In this document: one piece after another, positions 27,983-37,287 of the stretch
How the letters are laid out: each line of letters begins with the position of its first letter
How positions within the stretch are numbered: position 1 is the first letter of the stretch
From: Sphingomonas sp. TZW2008
GTDB taxonomy: Bacteria; Pseudomonadota; Alphaproteobacteria; Sphingomonadales; Sphingomonadaceae
DNA length: 64,000 nucleotides
Assembly (NCBI RefSeq): GCF_002117915.1
Contig: NZ_BDJB01000002.1
Location: 29,521-93,520 of the forward strand
Reading direction: 5' to 3'
Made by a program: the position numbers and the translations under genes
Notes under the pieces: model-generated
The model's input: only the letters and a program-made list of their open reading frames with translations
Told to the model about the DNA's origin: nothing
The model's database searches: none

Positions 27983-28960
27983 ATGCCCGCACCGCCCGTA
28001 TCCGGCCCGATCCGCGTCACCGCTTTGTACCAATTCGCCGCCTTCGACGATCCTGCGGCACTGCGCGCGCCGCTGGAGGAGACGTGTCGCGCAGCCGGTG
28101 TCCGCGGCACGCTGCTGCTCGCGCGTGAGGGAGTGAACGGAACGATCGCAGGGCCGCCGGCGGGGATCGACGCAGTGCTGGAGAAGGTGCGTGCCCTGCC
28201 AGGCTGCGCCGACATGCCGGTGAAGGACGCTTTTACCGATGCGATGCCGTTCCACCGCCTCAAGGTGCGGCTGAAGCAGGAAATCGTGTCGATGGGCGAG
28301 CCCGACATCGATCCCGCGCGGCATGCCGGCACCTATGTCCCGCCGGCCGAGTGGAATGCACTGATCGCACGGCCGGACACGATCGTGATCGATACGCGCA
28401 ACGATTACGAGGTGGCGATCGGCACCTTCCCCGGCGCGATCAATCCCGGCACGCGCAGCTTCCGCGACTTTCCGGTCTGGTTCCGCGCCAATCGAGACGC
28501 GCTGCTGGCGGACGGCGTTACCAAGGTGGCTATGTTCTGCACCGGCGGCATCCGCTGCGAGAAGTCCACCGCCTTCCTCAAGCGCGAGGGGGTGGAGGAT
28601 GTGTTCCACCTCGAAGGCGGTATCCTGAACTATCTCGAAACGGTGCCGGCCGCCGACAGCCGCTGGGACGGCGAGTGTTTCGTCTTCGACGAGCGGGTCG
28701 CGGTCGGCCACGATCTGGCGCCCGGCACGCACGCGCTGTGTCGCGCCTGCCGCATGCCCGTAAGCCCGGCCGATCGCGCCTCGTCACTGTTCGAGGAGGG
28801 GGTCAGCTGCCCGCGCTGCCACGATACGCGCGACGCAACGCAGCGGCAGGGCTACGCCGAGCGGCATCGCCAAGTCCGTCTCGCCGAAGCGCGCGGGCAG
28901 CGCCACGTCGGCGAGCGGCAGGCGGTCGAGCGTGGCGCCGCCGAGCCGCAGGACGGGTGA
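27983..28960 (+). CDS. trhO: tRNA uridine(34) hydroxylase (rhodanese family)
   Basis: 325 residues. The N-terminal ferredoxin-like domain (LYQFAAFDDPAALRAPLEETC) is followed by a rhodanese domain with the active-site loop FCTGGIRCEKS (Cys186 and Cys192) and the conserved DTRNDYEVAIGTFPGA. The C-terminus has paired cysteines (LCRACRMPV and VSCPRCHD) that may bind a metal. TrhO proteins (formerly YceA) hydroxylate uridine 34 of tRNAs on the way to cmo5U or mo5U. The tail after the Cys motif is longer and more charged than usual. Confidence 0.92.
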   Translation: MPAPPVSGPIRVTALYQFAAFDDPAALRAPLEETCRAAGVRGTLLLAREGVNGTIAGPPAGIDAVLEKVRALPGCADMPVKDAFTDAMPFHRLKVRLKQEIVSMGEPDIDPARHAGTYVPPAEWNALIARPDTIVIDTRNDYEVAIGTFPGAINPGTRSFRDFPVWFRANRDALLADGVTKVAMFCTGGIRCEKSTAFLKREGVEDVFHLEGGILNYLETVPAADSRWDGECFVFDERVAVGHDLAPGTHALCRACRMPVSPADRASSLFEEGVSCPRCHDTRDATQRQGYAERHRQVRLAEARGQRHVGERQAVERGAAEPQDG

Positions 28961-28969
28961 GCGCGACCG

Positions 28970-30301
28970 CTACGCCGCCTTGCGCGCCCATTCCTTGTTG
29001 ATCGCCAGCGCGCCCAGCGTGCACACCGCGCCCGACAGCAGATAGACGCCGACCGACCAGAGGCCAAAGCGGCTGGCGACGAACAGCGCGACGAGCGGCG
29101 CGAAGCCGGCACCGAGCAGCCACGCCGAATTGGCGACGATCGCGGCGCCGGTGTAGCGCGTCTCGGCCGGGAAGGCGCTGTTCACCACGCCCGACGACTG
29201 GCCGAAGGCGAGGCCGAGCAGGACGAAGCCGCCGAGCATGTAGATCGCCTCGCCCAGCCCACCCGAGTCGAGCAGCCGCGGCGCGAAGCCGCTGTACACC
29301 GCGATCATCACCGCCGACACACCGAGCACCGCGCGCCGCCCGACGCGATCGGCGATCAGCCCCGAGGCGAGGATCGACAGGATGCCGACCACCGCGCCCG
29401 CCGCCTCGATCCCGAGGAAGCGGACCGGATCTTCCTTCGCGAACAGCGTCACCCACGACAGCGGAAAGACGGTGACGAGGTGGAACAGCGCGAAGCTGGC
29501 GAGCGGCGCCAGTGCGCCGAGCAGGATCTTGCGCCATTCGCGGAACAGCGTCGCGAAGGCCGGCGACGGCTGCAGCTCGCGGCTCTCGAACAGGCGGGTG
29601 AATTCGGGCGTGGCGACGAGCCGCAGCCGCGCGAACAGCGCGACGACGTTGATCGCGAGCACGACGAAGAACGGGTAGCGCCAGCCCCAGCTGAGGAAAT
29701 CCTGCGGCGACAGGATCGTCAGGAAGTAAGCGAACAACGCCACTGCGAGCAGCAGCCCCAGCGGCGCGCCGAGCTGCGGGATCATCGCATACCAGCCGCG
29801 CTTCTCCTCCGGCGCATTGAGCGACAACAGCGACGGCAGCCCGTCCCATGCCCCGCCCAGCGCCATGCCCTGGCCGAAACGGAACAGCCCTAGGAGGATC
29901 GCCGACAGCGTGCCGACCTGCGCGTAACTGGGCAGCAGCGCGATCGCCATGGTCGATCCGCCGAGCAGGAACAGCGCCAGCACCAGCTTGGTCCCGCGCC
30001 CGTGCACCCGGTCGATCCACATAAACAGCAGCGTCCCGAACGGGCGCCCGATGAACGCCAGCGCGAAGACAGCGAAGGCGTAGAGCGTGCCCGTCAGAGC
30101 GTCGACGTAGGGGAATACCAGCTTCGGGAAGACCAGCACCGAAGCAAGCGCGTAGACGAAGAAATCGAAGAATTCGGACGTTCGCCCGATGATCACACCG
30201 ATCGCAATCTCGCCGGGAGCGATCTTCTTCTCGCGCGCGTTGACGAGCCGCGCGTCGCGTTCGGCCGCATGGGAGCCAGGTGCCAGTGTCGAAGCGGTCA
30301 T
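28970..30301 (-). CDS. MFS transporter, metabolite:H+ symporter type
   Basis: 443 residues with twelve predicted membrane segments. The N-terminus (GVIIGRTSEFFDFFVYALAS) and FIGRPFGTLLFMWIDRVHGRG are characteristic of the MHS branch (ProP, ShiA, KgtP relatives), which import organic acids or compatible solutes with protons. A large loop between TM6 and TM7 includes TPEFTRLFESRE. The substrate cannot be predicted. It is divergent from cyoA, and a perfect 19-bp palindrome lies in the shared 154-bp promoter region. Confidence 0.88.
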   Translation of the reverse strand: MTASTLAPGSHAAERDARLVNAREKKIAPGEIAIGVIIGRTSEFFDFFVYALASVLVFPKLVFPYVDALTGTLYAFAVFALAFIGRPFGTLLFMWIDRVHGRGTKLVLALFLLGGSTMAIALLPSYAQVGTLSAILLGLFRFGQGMALGGAWDGLPSLLSLNAPEEKRGWYAMIPQLGAPLGLLLAVALFAYFLTILSPQDFLSWGWRYPFFVVLAINVVALFARLRLVATPEFTRLFESRELQPSPAFATLFREWRKILLGALAPLASFALFHLVTVFPLSWVTLFAKEDPVRFLGIEAAGAVVGILSILASGLIADRVGRRAVLGVSAVMIAVYSGFAPRLLDSGGLGEAIYMLGGFVLLGLAFGQSSGVVNSAFPAETRYTGAAIVANSAWLLGAGFAPLVALFVASRFGLWSVGVYLLSGAVCTLGALAINKEWARKAA

Positions 30302-30402
30302 GCAATCAAGCTCCTACGGCACCACCCGCCGCAACGGTTTCCGGTCGGCCCGTACACGGACCTTTCGCCCTTTCCCTTTGCCGATCCTACACCGGCGAAG
30401 GG

Positions 30403-30421
30403 ATTGGACAAATTGTCCAAT
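30403..30421. promoter_or_regulatory. Perfect 19-bp palindrome, candidate operator for cyo / MFS
   Basis: ATTGGACAAATTGTCCAAT is a perfect 9-1-9 inverted repeat ending 34 bp before the cyoA ATG. On the minus strand its TTGTCC is 16 bp from TAGGAT, a possible promoter of the transporter gene, so a bound repressor could block that promoter. The form suits a homodimeric regulator (GntR, MarR or Rrf2-like); the actual protein is unknown. Confidence 0.5.
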
Positions 30422-30455
30422 GGGGCGCCAACGGATCAGCGTCTAAGAGGCTCCC

Positions 30456-31649
30456 ATGCGCGACCATCCGCCCCTGATGCGCCGGGAACAGCGCCCGCTT
30501 CTGCGCCGCATCCGCCTGCCCCTGCTGCTGCCGCTGTTGGCGCTCGCCACTGCGTGCTCGGGCGCGGTGCTCGATCCGGCGGGCGACGTCGCGCTGCAGC
30601 AACGTAACCTCATCTACATCTCGACCGCGCTGATGCTGCTCATCATCGTGCCGGTGCTGATCCTGACAGTCGTCTTCGCGTGGCGCTATCGCCAGGGCAA
30701 CAAGGACGCGACCTACGATCCGCATTTCGACCATTCGACGACGCTCGAGCTCGTCATCTGGTCCGCGCCGCTGCTGATCATCATCGCATTGGGCGCGCTC
30801 ACTTGGTCGAGCACCCACCTGCTCGATCCGTTCCGCCCGCTTAACCGCCTCTCCGCCACCAAGGCCGCCGTGCCCAACGACAAGCCGCTGCGCGTTCAGG
30901 TGGTGTCGCTCGACTGGAAATGGCTGTTCATTTACCCCGAACTCGGCATCGCTACGGTCAACGAACTCGCGCTGCCCGTCGACCGGCAGGTTCGCTTCGA
31001 CATGACGTCGAGCAACATGATGAACACCTTCTACGCGCCGACGATGGCGGGGATGGTCTACACCATGCCCGGCATGCGCAGCACGCTGCACGCGGTGCTC
31101 AACAAGCCCGGTACGTACGAGGGCATGTCCGCCAACTATAGCGGCGCGGGCTTCTCCTACATGCGCTTCGCGCTGCGCGGCCTCGACCAGGCCGGCTTCG
31201 ATCGCTGGGTGGCCGGCGTCCGCGGACGCGGCGGGGCGCTGAGCACCGCCAACTATCTGAAGCTCGAACGGCCGAGCGAGCGCGTGCCTGCGATGCATTT
31301 CGCCCGGGTGCAGCCCGATCTGTTCCGCCGGATCTTCGAGCGCTGCGTCGCGCCGGGCACGCCGTGCATGAGCGAGACGATGGCGCGCGACCGCGCCGCC
31401 GGCGGCGGCGACCCGCATGCGATGCAGATGGGCGAAGGCATGCCCGCGGGGCGCGGCTCGATGCCGCGCAGCAAGCCGGAGGGTGCGCTGATGAAGGACA
31501 CCGACGAGATCGAGACCGCGCCCAACGTCGGCAAGCCGCGCCAGCCGGGCGCACCCGGCGCCACCGATCCAGCCTCCAGTCGCAACCGCGACATGACCAA
31601 CCTTCTCCTGCCGACCGCGCCGGGCACCCCCGCCGCGGCGCGCGGCTGA
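30456..31649 (+). CDS. cyoA: Cytochrome bo3 ubiquinol oxidase subunit II
   Basis: 397 residues, about 80 more than the Escherichia coli protein. A lipoprotein-type signal ends LATACSG (Cys35). Two membrane segments follow (YISTALMLLIIVPVLILTVV and LIIIALGALTW), then the periplasmic cupredoxin domain (VQVVSLDWKWLFIYPELGIA), which lacks the CuA ligands as in quinol oxidases. The extra C-terminal tail (about 310-397) is Met/Pro/Gly-rich and looks disordered. AGAGG lies 5 nt before the ATG. It is the first gene of cyoABCD-SURF1-regB-regA. Confidence 0.95.
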   Translation: MRDHPPLMRREQRPLLRRIRLPLLLPLLALATACSGAVLDPAGDVALQQRNLIYISTALMLLIIVPVLILTVVFAWRYRQGNKDATYDPHFDHSTTLELVIWSAPLLIIIALGALTWSSTHLLDPFRPLNRLSATKAAVPNDKPLRVQVVSLDWKWLFIYPELGIATVNELALPVDRQVRFDMTSSNMMNTFYAPTMAGMVYTMPGMRSTLHAVLNKPGTYEGMSANYSGAGFSYMRFALRGLDQAGFDRWVAGVRGRGGALSTANYLKLERPSERVPAMHFARVQPDLFRRIFERCVAPGTPCMSETMARDRAAGGGDPHAMQMGEGMPAGRGSMPRSKPEGALMKDTDEIETAPNVGKPRQPGAPGATDPASSRNRDMTNLLLPTAPGTPAAARG

Positions 31650-31664
31650 GCCGCCGGAGCTTCC

Positions 31665-33659
31665 ATGTTCAACGAGACCATCCTGAAGACGATCTTCGGC
31701 CGGCTCAGCCTCGAATCCTTTCCGATTCACGAGCCGATCCTGCTCGTCACCTTTGCCGGTGTCGTGCTGCTCGGCACGGGCATCCTCTTTGCGGTCACCA
31801 AATATCGCCTGTGGGGCTGGCTGTGGACCGAATGGTTCACCAGCGTCGATCACAAGAAGATCGGCATCATGTACATGATACTCGGCATCATCATGCTGCT
31901 GCGCGGCTTTGCCGACGCGGTCATGATGCGCACGCAGCAGGCGATCAGCTTTGGCGCGAGCGAAGGGTATCTCAACGCGCACCATTATGATCAGGTGTTC
32001 ACCGCGCACGGCACGATCATGATCTTCTTTGTCGCGATCCCGCTGATCGTCGGCATCATCAACTACGTAATGCCGCTGCAGATCGGTGCGCGCGACGTCG
32101 CCTTCCCGTTCCTCAACAACCTAAGCTTCTGGCTGACCGTGGCGGGCGCGCTGCTCGTGATGGTCTCGCTGTTCGTCGGCGAGTTCAGCCGTGCGGGCTG
32201 GCTCAACTACGTTCCGGTATCGAACCTCGCGAACAGCCCCGACGTCGGACCCGACTATTACCTATGGGCGCTGCAGATCGCGGGCATCGGCACCACGCTG
32301 TCGGGCATCAACATGGTGGTTACGATCATCAAGATGCGCGCGCCCGGCATGACGATGATGAAGATGCCGGTATTCGTATGGACGGCGCTGTGCAGCAACG
32401 TGCTGGTGATCGCGATCTTCCCGATCCTCACCGCCGCCTTCGCGATGCTGATGCTCGACCGCTACGTTGGCACCAATTTCTTCACCAATGATCTCGGCGG
32501 CAACCCGATGATGTACTGGAACCTGGTGTGGATCTGGGGCCATCCGGAGGTGTACGTCCTGATCTTGCCAGTGTTCGGCATGTATTCCGAGATCACGTCG
32601 ACGTTCACCGGCAAGCGGCTGTTCGGCTATACCTCGATGGTCTACGCCACCGTCGTTATCACGATCCTGTCGTTCCTGGTGTGGCTGCACCATTTCTTCA
32701 CGATGGGATCGGGCGCGAGCGTCAACAGCTTCTTCGGTATCGCGACGATGGTGATCTCGATCCCGACGGGGGCGAAGATCTTCAACTGGCTGTTCACCAT
32801 GTATCGCGGGCAGATCCGCTTCGAGCTGCCGATGCGCTGGGTCGTCGCTTTCCTGCTCACCTTCACCGTGGGCGGCATGACCGGCGTGCTGCTGGCGGTG
32901 CCGCCGGCGGATTTCGTGCTGCACAATTCGCTGTTCCTCGTCGCGCACTTCCACAACGTGATCATCGGCGGCGTCGTGTTCGGGCTGTTCGCGGCGATCG
33001 ATTACTGGTTCCCGAAGGCGTTCGGCTTCAAGCTCGACCCGTTCTGGGGCAAGGTTCACTTCTGGGGGTGGGTGATCGGTTACTGGGTGGCGTGGACGCC
33101 GATGTACGTCGCGGGGCTGATGGGCGTCACGCGCCGCGTGCGGCACCTCGACGATGCGACGCTTCAGCCGCTGTTCGTCATCGCCGCGATCGGTGTCGCG
33201 ATCATCGCGGTCGGCATCGCCGGCTTCCTGATCCAGTTGTATGTCAGCATCCGCGATCGCGAGCGGCTGCGCGACACGACGGGTGATCCGTGGAACGGCC
33301 GCACGCTCGAATGGGCGACGAGCTCGCCGCCGCCTGCGTACAATTTCGCCTTCACCCCCGTCGTCCACGAACTCGACGCATGGCACGACATGAAGGACCG
33401 CGGCAGCAAGGTGCCCGACAGCGGCTATCAGCCGATCCACATGCCGCGCAACACGGGCGTCGGCGTGATCCTGTCGGCGCTAGCGCTCGCACTCGGTTTC
33501 GGCATGGTATGGTATATTTGGTGGCTCGCGGCGGTCAGCTTCGTCGGCATGGTCGTGGTGACGATTGCGCACACCTTCAACTACGACCGTGACTATTACA
33601 TTCCGGCCGACGAGGTCGAGAAGACCGAGCGCGCCGCCGCCGCGCTGGCGGGAGCGTGA
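31665..33659 (+). CDS. cyoB: Cytochrome bo3 ubiquinol oxidase subunit I
   Basis: 664 residues with about 15 membrane segments. The heme-copper site motifs are clear: [20 protein letters not shown] (CuB His and cross-linked Tyr), HHFFTMG (CuB ligands) and [13 protein letters not shown] (heme ligands). It holds heme b, heme o3 and CuB, reduces O2 to water with electrons from ubiquinol, and pumps protons. GGAG lies 5 nt before the ATG, 15 bp after the cyoA stop. Confidence 0.98.
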   Translation: MFNETILKTIFGRLSLESFPIHEPILLVTFAGVVLLGTGILFAVTKYRLWGWLWTEWFTSVDHKKIGIMYMILGIIMLLRGFADAVMMRTQQAISFGASEGYLNAHHYDQVFTAHGTIMIFFVAIPLIVGIINYVMPLQIGARDVAFPFLNNLSFWLTVAGALLVMVSLFVGEFSRAGWLNYVPVSNLANSPDVGPDYYLWALQIAGIGTTLSGINMVVTIIKMRAPGMTMMKMPVFVWTALCSNVLVIAIFPILTAAFAMLMLDRYVGTNFFTNDLGGNPMMYWNLVWIWGHPEVYVLILPVFGMYSEITSTFTGKRLFGYTSMVYATVVITILSFLVWLHHFFTMGSGASVNSFFGIATMVISIPTGAKIFNWLFTMYRGQIRFELPMRWVVAFLLTFTVGGMTGVLLAVPPADFVLHNSLFLVAHFHNVIIGGVVFGLFAAIDYWFPKAFGFKLDPFWGKVHFWGWVIGYWVAWTPMYVAGLMGVTRRVRHLDDATLQPLFVIAAIGVAIIAVGIAGFLIQLYVSIRDRERLRDTTGDPWNGRTLEWATSSPPPAYNFAFTPVVHELDAWHDMKDRGSKVPDSGYQPIHMPRNTGVGVILSALALALGFGMVWYIWWLAAVSFVGMVVVTIAHTFNYDRDYYIPADEVEKTERAAAALAGA

Positions 33660-33663
33660 TCGC

Positions 33664-34296
33664 ATGACGACGCAGACGATGACCGCCGACGGCGAGCCGC
33701 CGATCTTCTACCAGACCGAGACGGAAGAGCACGATCACAGCGCGGGCGGTACGACGCTCGGCTTCTGGATTTACCTGATGAGCGACGCGCTGATCTTCGC
33801 GACGCTCTTCGCCACCTACGGCGTGCTGAGCACGAGCTACGCCGGGGGCCCCGCGCCGCGCCAGATCTTCGAACTGCCGCTCGTCGCGCTCAACACCGCG
33901 ATGCTGCTGATCTCCTCGATCACCTGCGGCATGGCGATGATCGCGATGGAGGAAGGCCGCGCGCGCGCGACGCAGATGTGGCTCGCGGTGACGGCGCTGT
34001 TCGGCGCGATCTTTGTCGGGATCGAGCTCTACGAGTTCGGCACGCTGATCGCCGAGGGCGCTGGGCCAACGCGCAGCGCCTTCCTGTCGGCATTCTTCAC
34101 GCTGGTCGGCACGCACGGCCTGCACGTGACGTGCGGGCTGATCTGGATCGCGGTGATGATCGTCCAGGTCGGCCAGCGCGGACTGATCGACGCCAACCGC
34201 CGTCGGCTGATGTGCCTCAGCATGTTCTGGCACCTGCTCGACGTCGTCTGGATCGGCGTCTTCACCTTCGTCTACCTGCTCGGAGTCGTACGATGA
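33664..34296 (+). CDS. cyoC: Cytochrome bo3 ubiquinol oxidase subunit III
   Basis: 210 residues from the ATG at 33664, four bases after the cyoB stop, with GGGAG upstream. Five membrane segments and the conserved [21 protein letters not shown] and [13 protein letters not shown] motifs identify it. It is a structural subunit of the oxidase. Its stop overlaps the cyoD start by 4 bp (ATGA). Confidence 0.96.
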   Translation: MTTQTMTADGEPPIFYQTETEEHDHSAGGTTLGFWIYLMSDALIFATLFATYGVLSTSYAGGPAPRQIFELPLVALNTAMLLISSITCGMAMIAMEEGRARATQMWLAVTALFGAIFVGIELYEFGTLIAEGAGPTRSAFLSAFFTLVGTHGLHVTCGLIWIAVMIVQVGQRGLIDANRRRLMCLSMFWHLLDVVWIGVFTFVYLLGVVR

Positions 34297-34703
34297 GCAC
34301 GCCGCATCATACCGATCATGCCCAAACGGCGCACGCGCACCATGACGGTACCCCGCCGGCCGACGGCGGGCACGGCCACGGCTCGCGCCGCGGGTACGTC
34401 GTCGGCTTCCTGCTGTCGGCGGTGCTCACCGCGATCCCGTTCGGGCTGGTGATGACGGGCGCAATCGCCAGCGCCCCGGCGACCGCGGCGATCGTTGTCG
34501 CGCTCGCCTTCGTCCAGATCGTCGTCCACACCTTCTTCTTCCTCCACGTCAATCCCAAGGCGGAGGGCGGCTGGACGCTGATGGCGCTGATCTTCACGAT
34601 CGTGATCGTCACCATCGTCATCTCCGGATCGCTGTGGATCATGTACCATCTCAACGGCAACATGATGCCGATGGGTGACGGCAGCGACATGGTGGGGATG
34701 TAG
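34293..34703 (+). CDS. cyoD: Cytochrome bo3 ubiquinol oxidase subunit IV
   Basis: 136 residues. A His-rich N-terminus ([19 protein letters not shown] and GGHGHG) precedes three membrane segments with the typical [20 protein letters not shown] motif. The His-rich start is longer than in E. coli and might bind metal. The stop codon is followed immediately by the GTG of the SURF1 gene. CyoE (heme O synthase) is absent from this operon and must lie elsewhere. Confidence 0.94.
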   Translation: MSTPHHTDHAQTAHAHHDGTPPADGGHGHGSRRGYVVGFLLSAVLTAIPFGLVMTGAIASAPATAAIVVALAFVQIVVHTFFFLHVNPKAEGGWTLMALIFTIVIVTIVISGSLWIMYHLNGNMMPMGDGSDMVGM

Positions 34704-35387
34704 GTGCGGCGCGGCGCCTTCGCGGCGCTGTGCCTCGCGCTCGCCGCGGGCTTCGTCGCGCTGGGCATCTGGCAGGTCGAGCGCCGCGCGTGGAAGCTCG
34801 ACCTCATCGCCAAGGTCAACGCGCGGATCAATGCCGCCCCCGTCGCTCTGCCCACCGATTGGACGGCCGATCACGAGTATCGCCGCGTGCGGGTACGCGG
34901 GATCTTCATGAACACGCGCGAGACGTTGGTACAGGCGGTCACCGCGCGCGGCCCCGGCTGGTGGGTGCTGACGCCGCTGGTGACGACGCAGCCGCCGCGC
35001 GGGATCGTGCTGGTCAATCGCGGCTTCGTGCCTGCCGCGCGGCGTGATCCCGCGACGCGGCCCCCGCCCACCGGCGTCGTCCCGGTCACCGGCCTGATCC
35101 GCACCACCGAGCCAGGCGGCGGGTTCCTACGCCGCAACGATCCCGCGGCCGGGCGCTGGTACTCACGCGACGTCGCAGCGATCGCCCGCACGCGGGGTCT
35201 CGGTCCGACCGCACCCGCCTTCATCGATGCCGATGCGACGCCCAACCCCGGCGGTTATCCGATCGGCGGGTTGACGGTGATCGCCTTCCGCAACACGCAC
35301 CTCGTCTATGCGCTTACGTGGTTCGGCCTCGCGGCGCTGTCGCTCGCCGGGGCGGTGCTCGTGATTCGCGGCAAGGGCGCGCGCTGA
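34704..35387 (+). CDS. SURF1-family oxidase assembly protein
   Basis: 227 residues from the GTG at 34704, directly after the cyoD TAG. Two membrane segments (GAFAALCLALAAGFVALGIW near the N-terminus and LVYALTWFGLAALSLAGAVL near the C-terminus) flank a periplasmic domain, the SURF1 layout. WQVERRAWKLDLI and GWWVLTPLVT are typical. SURF1 proteins help insert heme into subunit I of heme-copper oxidases, so its place in a bo3 operon suggests service to CyoB. The stop shares a base with the regB ATG (TGATG). Confidence 0.93.
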   Translation: MRRGAFAALCLALAAGFVALGIWQVERRAWKLDLIAKVNARINAAPVALPTDWTADHEYRRVRVRGIFMNTRETLVQAVTARGPGWWVLTPLVTTQPPRGIVLVNRGFVPAARRDPATRPPPTGVVPVTGLIRTTEPGGGFLRRNDPAAGRWYSRDVAAIARTRGLGPTAPAFIDADATPNPGGYPIGGLTVIAFRNTHLVYALTWFGLAALSLAGAVLVIRGKGAR

Positions 35388-36694
35388 TGGCTACCCCTCC
35401 GCTCGCGCTCGCCGGCACGGCGCCAGCCGGTCCGCTTGCCGACGGCGCTGCCGCGGAGAACATGCGTCAGCTCATTCAGCTGCGCTGGATTGCCGTGGCG
35501 GGGCAGCTTTTCACGATCCTAACGGTCGATCTGGTGCTCGGCGTGCCACTCGCACTGGCGCCGATGCTCGGCGTGGTGGCGTTGCTCGCGTTCGCCAATT
35601 TCGTCAGCGCCGCGCTGCTCGCGCGCCACCGCGTCACCAACATCGAATTGCTATTGGCGCTGTTCTTCGACGTCGGCTCGCTCACCGCGCAGCTGTGGCT
35701 GAGCGGCGGGGCGAGCAATCCGTTCATATCGCTGTACCTGCTTCAGGTGGTGCTTGGCGCGATCTTGCTCGAAAGCTGGTCGGTGTGGGTGCTCGTGGTG
35801 GTCACCGCACTCTGCTACGCCGCACTCGGGCTGTGGGGCCGTGCGCTGCGCTACCCCGCCGATCTCGTACCGCTCGTGGGTGATCTGAACGCACTCGGCG
35901 CGTGGATCAGCTTCGCGCTCACCGGCGTGCTGCTGGCGATGTTCGTCACGCGGATCAGCCGCAACCTGCGCGCACGCGACGCCTATGTCGCGGCGCTGCG
36001 TCAGCGCGCGGCGGAGGAGGACGGGATCGTACGCATGGGATTGTTCGCGAGCGGCGCAGCGCACGAACTCGGCACCCCGCTCGCCTCGCTGTCGGTGATC
36101 CTGAGCGACTGGCGGCGCCTGCCGCGCATCGCCGCAGACCCCGAACTGGCGGGTGAGGTCGACGAGATGCAGGCCGAGGTGCAGCGCTGCAAGGCGATTG
36201 TGACCGACGTGCTCCATTCCGCCGGCGAACCGCGCGGCGAGGCGATGGAGAGCGTGGTGGCGCGCGATTTCCTCATCGACACCGCGGAGGAATGGCGCAC
36301 GACACAACCGTCAGTCCCATGCGCCGTCACGCTCGACACGCTCGACGATGCCGCGGTGGTTGCGGGGCCGGCGCTGCGCCAGGCGATCTGGAACCTCCTC
36401 GACAACGCCGCCGAGGCCTCCCCGACCGGGGTCGCGATTGCCGCCACCCACGACCTAGAGGAACTGGCCATCGCCGTCACCGATCGCGGCACCGGCTTCG
36501 CGCCAGCGCAGCTCGCCACCGTCGGCAAGCTCTACCAGTCAAGCAAGGGCGCCGGCCACGGCGTCGGCCTGTTTCTCGCCAGCAACGTCGCGCGACGGCT
36601 CGGCGGGCGGCTGGAGGCGCGCAACCGTGCCGGCGGCGGCGGCGAGGTGCGTCTCGTCCTGCCGCTCGCGATTAGAAGCAGGAGTGATCGATGA
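35387..36694 (+). CDS. regB: Redox-sensing histidine kinase, RegB/PrrB/ActS type
   Basis: 435 residues from the ATG at 35387. Six membrane segments hold the quinone-site motif GGASNPF (107-113) found in RegB. The H-box is GAAHELGTPLASL with phosphorylated His226. The redox box is QRCKAIVTDVLHSAG with Cys268, matching the redox-active Cys265 of Rhodobacter capsulatus RegB. N- and G-boxes follow (NLLDNAAEASP, GTGFAP, GVGLFLASNVARRLGGR). It should sense quinone redox state and oxygen and phosphorylate RegA, with which it overlaps by 4 bp. Confidence 0.92.
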   Translation: MATPPLALAGTAPAGPLADGAAAENMRQLIQLRWIAVAGQLFTILTVDLVLGVPLALAPMLGVVALLAFANFVSAALLARHRVTNIELLLALFFDVGSLTAQLWLSGGASNPFISLYLLQVVLGAILLESWSVWVLVVVTALCYAALGLWGRALRYPADLVPLVGDLNALGAWISFALTGVLLAMFVTRISRNLRARDAYVAALRQRAAEEDGIVRMGLFASGAAHELGTPLASLSVILSDWRRLPRIAADPELAGEVDEMQAEVQRCKAIVTDVLHSAGEPRGEAMESVVARDFLIDTAEEWRTTQPSVPCAVTLDTLDDAAVVAGPALRQAIWNLLDNAAEASPTGVAIAATHDLEELAIAVTDRGTGFAPAQLATVGKLYQSSKGAGHGVGLFLASNVARRLGGRLEARNRAGGGGEVRLVLPLAIRSRSDR

Positions 36695-37227
36695 CCGACG
36701 ACGCGCCACGCCTGCTGATCGTCGAGGACGACGTCACCTTCGCGCGCACCCTGCAACGCTCGTTCGAGCGGCGCGGGTATCGCGTGTGGGTGGCACACTC
36801 ACCCGAGGCGGTCGACGCGCTCGTCGACGAGGCGGAGCCCGAGTTCGCGGTGGTCGATCTCAAGCTCGGCAACGGCTCGGGGCTCGGCTGCGTCGCGAAG
36901 CTGCACGCCTTCGATCCCGCGATGCTGATCGTCGTGCTGACCGGCTTCGCGAGCATCGCCACCGCGGTGGAGGCAATCAAGCTGGGCGCGTGCCACTATC
37001 TCGCCAAGCCGTCGAACACCGACGATATCGAGGCCGCATTCAGCAAGGCCGCCGGCAACGTCAGCGTGCCGATCGCGGGGCGCACGACGTCGATCAAGAC
37101 GCTGGAATGGGAACGCATCAACGAGACGCTGGCAGAGACCGGCTTCAACATTTCCGAAACCGCGCGACGGCTGGGTATGCATCGCCGCACGCTCGCGCGC
37201 AAATTGGAGAAGAAGCCGCTGACCTAG
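36691..37227 (+). CDS. regA: Response regulator, RegA/PrrA/ActR type
   Basis: 178 residues. The receiver domain has the acidic pair in VEDDVTF and the phosphorylated Asp56 in FAVVDLKLG. The short Fis-type DNA-binding domain at the C-terminus, NISETARRLGMHRRTLARKL, is the hallmark of RegA/ActR and lies where it does in Rhodobacter RegA (184 aa). It activates or represses respiratory, energy and redox genes; autoregulation of the cyo operon it belongs to is likely but not shown. It is the last gene of the cyo operon. Confidence 0.93.
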   Translation: MTDDAPRLLIVEDDVTFARTLQRSFERRGYRVWVAHSPEAVDALVDEAEPEFAVVDLKLGNGSGLGCVAKLHAFDPAMLIVVLTGFASIATAVEAIKLGACHYLAKPSNTDDIEAAFSKAAGNVSVPIAGRTTSIKTLEWERINETLAETGFNISETARRLGMHRRTLARKLEKKPLT

Positions 37228-37287
37228 GGCTTGTCGACCCGTCGCATCGTTAACCTGCAGCTAACGCCCGCATGGAAGAACGGCGCG

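Noticed and set aside
30387..32009. 540-codon minus-strand frame opposite cyoA and cyoB
   Set aside because: Rich in Arg, His and Ala, and antisense to well-conserved oxidase subunits.
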